Assembly: GCA_013399855.1 (NCBI GenBank) | Contig: VXAY01005602.1 | Coordinates: forward strand, 245,898-309,897 | Length of the DNA stretch: 64,000 nucleotides | From: Oxyruncus cristatus | Lineage: Eukaryota; Chordata; Aves; Passeriformes; Cotingidae | Reading direction: 5' to 3' | Notes under the pieces: model-generated | Seen by the model: the letters and a program-made list of their open reading frames with translations, nothing else | Told to the model about the DNA's origin: nothing | Databases searched by the model: none | Translations under genes and position numbers: made by a program | Part shown: in pieces, positions 25,001-36,700 of the stretch | Numbering within the stretch: the stretch's first letter is position 1 | Layout of the letters: every line of letters begins with the position of its first letter

Positions 25001-26188
25001 GAGAGGATTTCGGGGAGTGCACTAGAACGAGCTACCACAAGTGGCATGTGCACTGCTCTGAGTGGCACAAACAGTCATTTCAGCAATTCCCTACCTCCCT
25101 AAATGTCTCCCCCCAAGCTTTAATGACACTGGGGCACATCAGCATAATTACCCGGCATAGTTTGCTGAAACTGCTTCATTTTAATATCTTCTTCCATCAT
25201 GTGGTCTGGGCTTTGGGGCAGCTTCCCACTTTTTGCTGTTTTGGTGGTCACAATACTTTCTTCAGTACTTAAAATTTGACTGAAAGTCCAAGCAGCTCAG
25301 TGGGATAAGAGACCCATCCAAAATTGTTCCTGAATGAGGAATTCTCATATTTCATTCACAATACCCTCATTCTTTAGACCCAGGCTGAGCTTAAATAGAA
25401 TCCCTGAGCCCAGAGCTGCTGGTGGAGGTCCCAGGTGAGGCTGGTTGGTGTCTCTACGGCTTTTCAGTGCCCTCAGGATGGTGACACAGACTGTCCATCA
25501 ATCCTGTAATTTGCTCAGAAAAGAAGGCCATGTGCAAGCACAGCAGTCTGGTTTACTGCTGCTGAGAGGGACAAAGAGGCTGTGTCACAGTGACCTGTGA
25601 CTGAGTCTCCCTGGTCCCTCCGATGCTGAGGTGCAGGGCCATGTGCTGTGGGAGATGCAGCTCTCTGCAGACAAGCTCTGCCAGGTCCTTGGGTGGTGGA
25701 AATCAGCTCCAGCGTTGTCCAGGAGCGATGGAGGTTTCAGCATTTTTAATTCCTCTCCACTGCCTTGATCTGCTCTTTCTCTGCAGGAGGTGAAGGGCAG
25801 AGGGGCGGGAGAAGGGGTGAGACGGGCTCTGCCTGTGCTTCTGCCGGTGTCAGAGAGCCCTGGTGGAAGTTACACGTGAACTCACTAGTTGCAGAGAGGA
25901 CAAGAGCAGTCAAAAGAGAGAAGTGAAGCTGATCTGGGATGAATTTTTTGACCTTTCTGCTGTCACATCAATGAGTGCAGCTGCAGGTTATAAAGGTACC
26001 CATACCAGATGCAATTGCCACTGAGACCCCAGAGCAGCTTTGCTGGGAAAAGACTGCTAAAACAGTGCTGGGAAAAGAAACATGGAAATCCATTTCTTAC
26101 TTCTTCAGGTTGGTTGAGAAAAACTTCGTTAGCTCTGAAACTTTTGTGGCATCATGAAATGTCCCACGGCGTTCCATGGCTGCCACAG
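22090..26188. other. Intergenic, no supported gene
   Basis: Contains an A15-like run near 22389-22402, an AT-rich block at 22690-22822 with one N, and TATATTATATATATTATA near 23852. Open frames are at most 116 codons and unrecognised. Confidence 0.6.
22690..22822. repeat. AT-rich low-complexity block with an unresolved base
   Basis: About 130 bases made nearly only of A and T (repeated AATATAAATAT/TTAATATATA motifs), with an ambiguous base at 22759. Self-complementary segments could form hairpins. Confidence 0.9.
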
Positions 26189-26440
26189 GATCATGACTGC
26201 TTCGGGCTGGAAGGGACCACAGTCCCCTGGTCCCACCTCTCTGCTCAAGCAGGGTCATCCCAGAGCACATGGAACAGGATAGCATCCAGACAGTTCTGGA
26301 ACACCTCCAGTGAGGGAGACTTCACCCCCTCTCCGGACAATCTGTTCCAGTGCACGGTCACTGCGCGGCAAGAAGTGTTTCCTCGTGTTCAGGTGGAAGT
26401 TCCTGTGTGCCAGTTCCTGCACATTGCTCCCTTCGTGCTG
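26189..26440 (-). mobile_element. CR1 LINE fragment of a second subfamily
   Basis: The plus strand reads TTCGGGCTGGAAGGGACCAC, TCTGCTCAAGCAGGGTCATC, ACAATCTGTTCCAGTGCACG, AAGTGTTTCCTCGTGTTCAG and GAAGTTCCTGTGTGCCAGTT. This is the 'GCTCAAGCAGGGTCA' type of avian CR1, distinct from the other copies here. The 204-codon frame through it is antisense read-through. Confidence 0.88.
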
Positions 26441-26839
26441 TTAATAGGAAAGAGAATTAAAAGAACAATGGCTGCTGGTAGTAAAATCATAGGTAATGAT
26501 TTTGCAAAGACCACCTACAGCAATTTTATTTGCTGTCTTGTTTGGCTATTGAGAAAACTGATGTTTTGGCTATCGAGAAAACTTTGCAGGAGAAAACTGA
26601 CCCTATTCTGCACACCAGAATAGCTCAAATTTTAGCAATGTCCAGAAAGAGGATGCTGGTTGTTGGCACAATCCATGGGTACTTCTACAGCAAACTTCTT
26701 TGGTGGATCAGGATTCACCCTGGAAGTGCCACGTTGCTGTTAAAAAGTTCAGTTGTTGCTCCCACAGAACCAGCAGGACTGAAAAATAAGTTTGGGCTGA
26801 ACTTCTTTTCAGAGCTTCATTCATAAAGGATGTTGAAGC
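26441..26839. other. Intergenic, nothing recognised
   Basis: About 400 bases between the CR1 fragment and the 80-bp repeat. Only a chance 98-codon frame was seen. Confidence 0.5.
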
Positions 26840-26919
26840 TGGTGTAAAACTACCTCATTCTTTCCAATATGCAACATTTGCATTTAACAGTTTAGATTGT
26901 TAGTCCTGTCACTTTGTAC
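26840..26919 (+). repeat. 80-bp perfect direct repeat, left copy
   Basis: Starts TGGTGTAAAACTACCTCATT and ends GTCACTTTGTAC. Identical to 27223-27302. It ends directly at an N (26920). Confidence 0.97.
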
Positions 26920-26920
26920 N

Positions 26921-27221
26921 TGCTATCTGCTTCAGCCGGAGGCTTCGGTGCCATGCCTGCCCCTGGCCCAAGGCCAGGGGCGGAGGGCTCTGGCCCCCCA
27001 CTCGGGGAGGCCTCGCCGCCTCACTTACATCATGGCTCCGAGTTCCTTCTGCCCCACACACAACTACAACAACGACAACAACCCTTCTTTTCCGGTTTGT
27101 GTTAAATTATGTAATTCGTAGAGACGTCACAGAAGTCTCTAATTGGCTACCTAGCCGGAATTTCACCTGGAACTAACCATCTTCTACTCTAAAACTGAGG
27201 GGGATGGGCTAAACCATGACA
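26921..27221 (-). mobile_element. Partial LTR of an endogenous retrovirus
   Basis: On the minus strand this segment begins TGTCATGGTTTAGCCCATCC. From memory, TGTCATGGTTTAGCCC is a common start of avian ERV LTRs. About 301 bases are visible: an AT-mixed U3-like part, then a GC-rich part (GGCCAGAGCCCTCC…), cut off by the N at 26920. The LTR 3' end and any internal sequence are absent. Its right edge lies one base from the second 80-bp repeat, as expected of an insertion boundary. Confidence 0.6.
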
Positions 27222-27222
27222 G

Positions 27223-27302
27223 TGGTGTAAAACTACCTCATTCTTTCCAATATGCAACATTTGCATTTAACAGTTTAGATTGTTAGTCCTGTCACTTTGT
27301 AC
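27223..27302 (+). repeat. 80-bp perfect direct repeat, right copy
   Basis: Perfect copy of 26840-26919, starting next to the LTR edge and continuing into unique flank (AGGTAAGTG…). Confidence 0.97.
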
Positions 27303-28568
27303 AGGTAAGTGTATAGTTTTATGATTCAGCTCTACTGGAGAGAAAACATCATCCTGTGCTGACTGGCAATATTAGAAGCTGTACTTTCCTCATCAGTCTA
27401 AATGTATTTGGGTAACAATTTTTTTCCCAAACAGTTTAAGGACCTTTTTCTAATTCTTTAGTTATATTTTAATGAGGTATTTTGGATGAAGTTCAATTTT
27501 AATGTATGTTTAGTTTGCTCTGTTAATTAGATCCCTTCCATCTATTTTATATAAATGTTTTGGATGTAATTTTATACTTTCTCCAAGAACATATTGCAGC
27601 TACAACATCTTAAGTCTTATGAGATAATAGAAATGTCACAATTTCGTGTTCTGTCTCAGATATAAATGGAGCTGTCATGCAATATTCCATTTCTGACAAG
27701 AAACCAATAAACTAAAAGAAGAAAGGAGAAAAAAAAAAGTTTAAAAAAACATCCAAAAGAAGCTGTGATTGATGGGCACATAACTGAGTTAGGACTCCCA
27801 TGAATAATGTTGGTTACACAACATGCCAAAAGACAGAGTTTCCAAAGGGAGTGATTTTATGATTAGATGTAAATTGTAATCAGGACCAGAATAGTTCCGG
27901 GAATTAAATGCTGCTAAGCACAGAAATGAAGAAACAGGGTAACCATTCTCATTTTAAACAGGGTTTTGTTTTTCTTGGCATCATATTCTGTGACAGCTGT
28001 CCTGCCTCTAAAGTATGGGTTTTATTTTTTTTAAAATTGACGAGTGAAAAATCTTATTAAAACAAAACCCTACATGTGCTGCTGATAATATCCCATGTTA
28101 TTAAATCTGAAAGAACTTTTTAAAATCTGATTTACTCTTCAGTAATTTACCACTCACATATTAGGTGTCTTGGGCAATAAAAGTGTCTGTCATTACTTTG
28201 CTTTCTGGAATGTCATGTTGTAACAGGGTTGTGTAATATGTGAAGTGCTCAGAGAGGTTTGTAGGTAAACCATTCACTTCACTTCAACAAAATGAAAATG
28301 CAAGAAAATAATCAATATTTGATCCTATAAAATGAATTTTGCCTTCTCACAAAGCACAAGTTATCTGACAACATTAGGAGATACAACTGAAGAATTTGAG
28401 AGAGAAAACTTTTGCAATTTGGTTTTCCAGACCAACACGACAGAATAGTCAACACAGGCCATGCAAGCATAAAATTCTAGTACCCAGCAGAAGGCTGTGA
28501 ATGGGAACAGAGCTCCCAAGTCCATGTAAACTCCTAGGAATCCTCTGAGCAAAAAGACATCCCTGCAC
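27303..28568. other. Intergenic, nothing recognised
   Basis: AT-rich sequence with short A runs (27729-27737). No coding frame, RNA or repeat family could be supported. Confidence 0.6.
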
Positions 28569-28638
28569 ATGGCAGGGGGGGGTGGAACTAGATGATCTTT
28601 AAGGAGCCTTCCAGACCAGCCCCTTCTAGGATTCTGTG
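28569..28638 (+). mobile_element. Short CR1 3'-end fragment
   Basis: TGGCAGGGGGGGGTGGAACT then AGATGATCTTTAAGGAGCCT and TTCTAGGATTCTGTG follow the sense CR1 terminus. Confidence 0.8.
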
Positions 28639-31600
28639 TCCATGGGGTACCTGCAAGGGGGCTGTGACCACCTCACCCCCTTCTTTCTTCCAGGTTTCCA
28701 CTTTGCTCCAGTGGACAACCAGACAAAGCACATTGTTTGGGCATCGTGTCTGCAGGCACTCAAGTGTACTTGACAACCCATGTCCACGTAAGTACCAAGC
28801 TTAAGAGTCCATTTATGGAATAAAGATCCAACAGGAGCTGCAGGATGTACCAAAGGAAAAGACGGCTCCAGACTGGGGCTGTGGTCAGCGAGGGCCAGGT
28901 GCCTTGTAGGACATGTGCAGGCACACCAGTACCATTCAGGAGGAAGCATGTGCAGGTTAGTAGAATTTCAGCCTCTATTTCTTTCCTTGCTGCTTGGAGT
29001 TAAAACTAAAGCAAGGAAAGAAAAAAAAAAATCAACTTTTGGTTTTGCGTCTCGCACATAAATTCTCTTACACAAGGTCGACGTTGCCTGCATTGTTCTC
29101 ACATGGATTGTCTGCACTTGCTGATAATTCATTCATTTTCTGGCTCATCGACTCTTCCTTCCAAGAGATTAAATGGCCCCTGTGTCTCCCCGAGAAATCC
29201 CAGAGAGCTTGATTGCACAGGGATGACACGAAGGATGAATGGACTGAATTTCGGCACGGCCCTTTCCTTTGCTTCTCTGATTTCTCTGTTTCTTGAGAAA
29301 AAACGACCTACTGCCAGTGCAAATGTGCCTGAGGAAAGCAGGAGAGATCCACTGGGAAATTTTGCTTTCCAAAAACCAGCTTAGGGCATGTGCTAACAGG
29401 TGAAATCTCCATGTGAAGGAATCCTCCACAACAGGAGGGTGCTGGTGGCTGGGGGGGCCTAGCACAAACCACCCGTGTCACACCCATTCATTTTTGCCTC
29501 TGGAAAAACCTCCTGCTACTGGTCTTTGCTTCCTATGTCAAGGAAGAAATTTGGATTCATTCCCACAGCGGTACTAAAACCTCTGTTTCCCCATTCCTGA
29601 ACAAAAATACGGATGAAGACCCACCCCTGTAACACCTTCTCAGGAAAGTCTGTGTGAGCACTCTGGGTTTGTGCTGCAAACCAGATCATTGTACCAGAGG
29701 CATCAGTATTTTAGTTGACCTCCTTTACTCCTGTGTCTGACTATTTAATGCCAATAAACACTTCTATTCCCCTTTACATTCCCCTTTACATCTCAGACCT
29801 TAAAAGGAAGGAGCCAGCACGGTTATTCTCACATTCAGACAGGGCTTTTGCACCGACATTTCTTTTCACTTTTTTGTGAAGTGCCTTTGCAGAGGTGTGG
29901 AACTGAACTGGCCATGGAGACAAGGGCAGGAGGTTTTCAGCAGCACTTGCTTTCCAAAAGCACACCAAGCCAGACCTGAATCCCACTGAAGCACTAAACA
30001 ACTCCCATTCTCTTTCAACTGACTTTCCACTTCTGATACGATTAATCATCATTTTATACAGCACTTCTCACATTCAGCACTGGGCATGAAAAACAGCTAA
30101 TTGATTTCTGCTCAAGCACACTCAAAAAGGCAGAATTAAAGCAAGATATGCAGTATATATATTTTTATATATATATATGTATAAATACATAATGGCAAAT
30201 ATCAGTAGAGCTCCTAAAAGCCACTGTTCCCCTGCAGAGGGCTTTAAGCTAACTGGTATTTTTGCAGGATGCACCATGGACATACTCCCAGTACCAAGGT
30301 CTCTGTTTTGCAGGGCAGGGTATCTCATGAGCACGATCTTTGCTTGAGTGACAGGCACTGTCATTATCTCTTCCTAAGAATTGTAGTTACAATCAGTCTC
30401 CTGTGTACATTAATAACGATGCACTAATTGAATCTGGAAGCTCATTGTTCAGAAGCAATGGATTTGGGGCTAATATTAGCATTTTATAGCTTTGGAGAGA
30501 ATGCAAGTGAGGGTCTTGCCAAGATAAACTGAAGGTTTGCTTTTGTTGCTGGCAGGCATTGCTGGAGCTCCATTGTTAGGGCAGAAGTCCTGAAATACAT
30601 ATCAGCAGAAAACTCAGCCCCAAGTCTTTAACTCAATGCTGTGCTGAAGGTGAAGTCCTTAATAATCTACACTGCAATTCCCTTACTGAAGGGAATTTAA
30701 GAAATTCCTTTCCCTCCCAAGGGAATCCTCTCTTGAAACTCAGCACAAAAAGGTAAAGACTGTGGAGTTCATTGTTATTTTAAAGTGCCCTCAAGGGAGC
30801 AAGACATGAGACATTTATCACCTTTGCATTGCAGGTTGCCACTGGCACATAAAGTTTACCAGTGGATAATGGGCAGGGTTGGACAGGAACACTCTTTATT
30901 TGTAGCAAGCCCTCGTTAAAACATTGTCAGCATAATTTGGAGCCAGACATACCACCAAAACATTGCAGGGGACACAAAAGAAATTGTTCTATTCTTGTCT
31001 GTCCTCAGAAGTGCTGTGTGTGACTTCTGGGGTTGATCAGGCTTCTAGAACAGACTTTTTCCCCCTCTATATTCCCATGGGATTTTCTGATCGCTCTCTT
31101 AGGTACCTAAAAAGACATTCATCCAGAGGGTTATGCTCTTCACATAGACCTTTTCTGTGCAGCTCTGGAGGTTGTGGAGCTCTGTACCAAATCTTGACAA
31201 GTGGCATATATTCCCTGTACTCCAAACTTGGTGCATTCCTAAGGGAACTGCTCACAAAGATGACAAGCCATCTGTCCCTGCTTCTGGTGTTTTCTCTGCT
31301 TCCACGTCCATAAGTTAAGGTAGAAATAATGTTTTCAACTCGAAAGCCTAATTTGCTCTGTAAATTGTACATTTGTAAGGATCAAATCTAGTTTGAACCA
31401 GACAGTCAGGATTTTTCCATCAGTTTGCTGACAGGGATTCCTTCCTCGCAGCACTAATGGCTCGCACCTTACTGCTCCAGCCTTTGCATTTAATACGGTG
31501 TAACATCACCAAGTCCATGCTATGGACTCCTGCTTGTCTCACCCAGATTCGTGGTGATTTACAGTAACATTCTGCTGCACTGGCTGCTCCCTCCCGGCGG

Positions 31601-31977
31601 AAATTCTGTCCTGATAAATGTGGGCAGCGTAAAAAACAAAGTTGCCGAATATTGCTTTGATTACAGGGTGCTGCAAGGAAGCACTGGAGAGTTACCCGTG
31701 GGGAGAGCTGGAATGAATAAGCAGCCCAAGGAAAATATGGTTTCATTTCCCTGCAGACACATCATGAGGGGGCAGAGCTGAGCCTGTCCTGCACACAGCA
31801 CAGCTGGGCGTGACCAGGGACAAAGGGGTTTAGACACAACGCACCAGGCAAGGAGGGCTTTTTGAAATGGGGCATTTTGCCTGGGCAGGATAAGGGGGTA
31901 AGAAGCCCAGAGCATGAGGGGAGTGTTGGCCAGTCCTGGCAGCAAGAGGGGGAGGGAGCAAAGGATGCCACCTCTGG
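28639..31977. other. Intergenic, no supported gene
   Basis: Includes an AT dinucleotide tract at about 30154-30192 and the palindrome GCTAATATTAGC at 30469-30480. Open frames are at most 116 codons with no resemblance to known proteins. Confidence 0.6.
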
Positions 31978-32290
31978 CTACAAGAAAGCTGGAGAGGGAC
32001 TTTAGGCAAGGGTATATGGTAGTAGGACAAGGGGAAAAGACTTCAGACTCACAGAGGGCAGGGTTGGATTAGATATCAGGAAGAAATCCTCCCCTGGGAG
32101 GGTGGGGAGGCCCTGGCACAGGTTGCCCAGAGAAGCTGTGGCTGCCCCTGGATCCCTGGAAGTGTCCAAGGCCAGGTTGGACGGGGCTTGGAGCAACCTG
32201 GGCTGGTGGAAGGTGTCCCTGCCTGTGGCAGGGGGTGGGACTGGATGATCCATTCCCTTCCAGCCCAAACCATTCCATGATTCTATCATC
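31978..32290 (+). mobile_element. CR1 LINE 3' fragment, about 310 bp
   Basis: Reads the sense CR1 end: CTACAAGAAAGCTGGAGAGG, GTAGTAGGACAAGGGGAAAA, GGTTGGATTAGATATCAGGA, then the core shared with 21931-22044, and finally AACCATTCCATGATTCTATC. Complete 3' terminus, 5'-truncated, low divergence. Confidence 0.93.
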
Positions 32291-33704
32291 CCAAGTCTAC
32301 ACTTTTGGCAGCCTCTGTGGTCAGTGCATTTAGTGATGGCACAAAGAGCTGTGGAGGTGGGGGCTCCTCACAGGGGGATCCTCTGGAGCCATTGTCACCC
32401 TTCAGGGTGCAGCAGAGAGAGGAAAATCGGTGTGCTGGCCATGGGCCCCCCAGCTCTCCCACCAAAGATGCCCTCAAACAGAGCCCCAGTGATGCTCCCA
32501 TCAGTGGCATCCCAGACAGATACTGTGCCAGGTAAAGACCAGGAGCTGCCCAGCCACAGGAGGGTGGTGAGGAGGGTCCAGCTGCTCGCACAGACCAGTT
32601 TTCTGCAAAAGGTTTTGCAATTTTTCTCCCAGATCTATTCTTCATACTGTTTTTCTTAACAATTTTCAGGTTGTATAAACTTTTGCTTTCCTTCCCCCTC
32701 TTGCCACCAGCTTCCAAATCCTGACCCCTGGTAATGCAAGCACAGGATCTTCCAAGTTTTCCTCAGGGCTGTGTCTGAGAGAGCCCTGGTGTTGAGCTCA
32801 TTGAATTAGTGCCTGGTTTGAAACACTTCTGTCCTTCCTACGAACTTCAAGAGTTTGACCGGTGGCCAAGCTCAAACCCACAATGTTTTTAGCCTACAGA
32901 TTATTTTAACTTGTACTAAGCTGAGCCCTAATTGTTTTACCCTCAGTATTTCCAGTGCAACATCTGATATGATTAGCTAGGCCATTAATTATCCTGTACT
33001 TTAATTATGAACCTCCTGCTGAAATACAAGGAAAGGTCACTGCATACCCAGAGAAAGTGGTACCTAACAAGGTACATTTATCAGCAAATTAGGCACAATG
33101 TGAGTTCAGCAGACATGCAGTCTAAAGGATTTTTACAAGTGTGCTAAAGGATTGGATATTTTTTTGCCAGGAATATGTACTTGCAGTCAACAGGATACCG
33201 TCTGGCTAAAACCTCCCATGGCCTTCAGTGCACAAACCCCCCTATCCAACATAACAAGCAGGGCAGAGTGAGGAATGCAGAAGATATTTGCTAAGCAGTA
33301 GAGTCAGCACAGATACTGGTGAAGCGATACCTGATGAGCTGTTGTTACAGATAATAACTCTGTTACACGTTTTTACCTAAAATAACTAAAAGAGGCCTCT
33401 AGAATGTTCACACTTATCACCTAAGTATTATCACACACTCTGTTCTGTGCTGAATGTTCCTTAGCACAGGCTGTAAAACAGAAGGACCCCTGGACCTGAA
33501 CTTTTGTTCTAAAATGCTGTGGCACTTGGATCTAAACACTGCCTGGGACAGTTTTCCTTGCAACGTGTTTCCCTGCAGTTACTGATACACAGAGGCAACC
33601 CTTCTGTTCATAGTGTTTTCTGTTTCCTTTTTAAGGTGTTGCTCCATTGTCCCTTTCCTTTAAGGATGTTTAACAATATCATGTTGCAGCTTGTAAATAT
33701 TTTT
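32291..33704. other. Intergenic, no supported gene
   Basis: No repeat or gene recognised. The 143-codon minus frame at 32286-32717 begins in unique DNA, runs to the edge of the CR1 copy and has no family resemblance. Confidence 0.6.
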
Positions 33705-33752
33705 CGTAGAATCATAAAACGGTTTGGTTGGACACGGAAGGAACCTCTGGAA
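33705..33752 (-). mobile_element. CR1 3'-tail remnant
   Basis: GTAGAATCATAAAACGGTTT followed by GGTTGGACACGGAAGGAACC is the reverse complement of a CR1 terminus. Only the last ~50 bases are present. Confidence 0.65.
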
Positions 33753-36700
33753 AAGCTGGTTTCTTACCTGGAAACGGGACATCGTACATGAACAAATATA
33801 GTCTGAGTTTTATCTCTGTGCAGTATTCACCACCTTCTGCAGCAATACCAAGATACTCACACTGGGGGGATTTCTTTTATCATTTGTATTGCACAATGCA
33901 GGTAAGGCCTCGTGTCTGGGGCGCATCGAGGATTTGAGTGGGGATTTTTTGAGCAGCAAAACGTAGCCCTAACCTGTGGCTCATCCTTCTCCAACTCTAC
34001 CTTTTCTTCTTTTTTTTTTTTTTTTTCTTTAATTTCNATCTTTGTGTCTCTCCAAAGGTGGTAGACATTATTATCTAACTAACTCCCCACAACTGATGTA
34101 TGTCAGTAACATAAAAAATATGAGACTGGAGATGTGCCAGAAACTTCAGCTGACAAAGTGATAGCGCAAAGATGGTTTTTCTAACTGTCTTCACTGGCCT
34201 ACTAAGAGGTATTAGTCTTCCCTCTCAGGCCTCAGCATTTAAAGTACATGTCTGGAATAAAAGAGCTGGGAATGTCCAAGGGGTGATTATTTGCTCCTGC
34301 TTAAGGAGTGTTTCGTGGTGGCTCCAAGTGCTATTCCCAGACTGCCAATGCATTTCCTATGTTTTTCCAGATGTTTTGTCAGATGTGCACTAACAAATGT
34401 GGGTTGTTTTGATAAATACAGAAGGATAAAAGGGATATTTTGCAAAGTGTGGGCAACTTCACCCAGGGATTTGGGAACTGGCAGTTGTTGCCAGATAAAG
34501 CTCCCAAGGAACAGCCTGGCAAGCATTTCCTTTCAGGAGTGTTGCTGGCCCAAGCTGTCTCCTCGGGGTTGTTTGGTTCAGCAGAACCAGAGACTGAACC
34601 AGACAAAAAAGCCCCTTGTTTCTTCTGGACTACTTTTAACCCAAGCCCAGGTCACCAAGTGGCCTCACAGACACACCCAAGCAGGCAGCTGAGCGGTCAA
34701 AGCAAGGAAAGAGGCTCATGAGGGTGATGTTACTACTTAAAATATGTCAAAACACCATCTTAGAGTTTGGAGAATTAATTAATAAGTTCAGTTACAGTAA
34801 AAGCAGCCCTGACAGAAGCCTTTTGAACACAGCCCAGATGCATTTCCACCCTACCTTGGATCCTGCTGTGTCAGGGGTCTGCTGCAGCTGGAATTTTGAA
34901 CTTAATGACATTTAAAAGAAAGGCACCACATCAAGGTCATATTAAAAATATTTTGGGGACATGTTCAAATAACTCAGAGTATTTCACTTCAGTATATCTT
35001 ACAGGGTTTATAACCTGTATAACCTCTCTTGGAGAAAAGGTTAGACTTGGGATCTATTACCAAAATAAAGGCCAAGAGGCTGAGGAAGCAGCCCACAGAC
35101 TGCACATGTATTTGGCACTTCATTATTTCATCTTCCAGCTTATGAGTAATAAAACACCTGGGTGCACAGAGCAGTTTTGCACAGATGGTTGAGCTCAGGA
35201 GGACCCGAGAGCCAAACCCAGTTTATTGCAGCTCCTGCTCAGGCAGTTCCCTGTGCCCAGGCACCGAGGCTGCAGTGAGCTCCTGCCCCAAGGCTTCCAG
35301 GGCAAAGAGCTTACTGGCCTCTCTGCAGACCAAGCATTAATGCTTCAGAAGAGATGCCTCTTCTACCCTCAAACCCGGGACTTGTCAAACAGGCGCCTCA
35401 CTGCACACACATGTAACATGTACATATGTGTTTATACCTGTTAGTCCTGTAGTCACTCGGTTAGTTCAGTTTGTAGTTTTTGTTAATAGCTCTTTTTTAT
35501 CCTATTGTCAGTCCCCGCTGTTTTCTAAGTGTGCTATCTCCTGAGAGGATTTCACAGATCATTCAATACGAGGTGTCACTACATCTCAGTCAATAAACCT
35601 CTAACATGATCCCATTAATGAAGGAGCTCCCAGTGGCTAAAACCACATATATTTGTACAAAGGATGGCCTGAAAAGCAAAACCAATCTTATTTATTAACA
35701 GGGCTCATCTCTGAAAAAAAAAATGGTCTTTCAACAAATCATTTAGCCAAGATATTTTGCAGAAATGCTGCCACCGTCATGAGAGTTTTGGAGGTGATTT
35801 GTTTCTGCTCTCCAGATCCAGCTCCTGTTTGTCACTCAGCAGCACTGTCAGTGTTTTCTCCATGTGTAGCTTCCACTGAGAAGCTAAGGGGGAGAAAAAT
35901 AGAGAGAAGGGATTTGTCATGACATAGCTGAGCTCCCCCTTCCCTGCGGTGGCTACTTTATATTGGCAGAAGTCTGAGCTCTGTCTCTCCCTTCCATTGT
36001 TCCCTCACAAACCACTTTAGACCCTCCCTGGAGGCTGCTGGAGCTCATTATTTAGACATTCAGAGCTGTATTTTCTTAGTCCTTTGTGCAGGCAGAAAAA
36101 CTGGGGAAAGGACAATCATATGTGAACATCCTGCAACGCAGAGAACACCCTGAATCCTCTGAGCTACAGACAGATGAATAACTAAATGATTCACAACACC
36201 CATAACAAGCCTTGGCTCAGGAAAACTTGACTTCTGACTACACTCAAGTGAGCTACTTCTAGTTTGTGAATAAACTCTTTCCCCACTCATGCACTCAGAG
36301 TAGTCTCGAGCATAAATATTGCTCCAGGTGTATTCATGAGGCAATTTTAACAAGATTACATTAAAAGTTATTTGAACACTTTTCTGGCAGAAAGTGAGAT
36401 ACAGGGTAAACTGCTTGGTTTCTTCTCCCCTCAGGCCTTTGTCCTCTATTACCATCCCTTAAATAGACACACTTCACTTTTGACTGCCTAAATTTATACA
36501 GATCTGAAGCTATTTTATTGATATAAAAAAGGTGCTCCTTTTGCAGCCTCCATACGTAAAGGAAGCCTGGAGAGTCCTACATTTTAAGAGCCATTGAGCT
36601 GAAAGCCCCATTCCTGGTGCATATTGAACTGCATTTCACCTTCAAAAGACGGCATAATATGAAGTCCTTGTACCCTCCAAACAGCTCAGCTGAGCACTGT

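Noticed and set aside
26009..26623. 204-codon plus-strand open frame
   Set aside because: More than half crosses an antisense CR1 fragment. The remainder has no family resemblance and no splice context.
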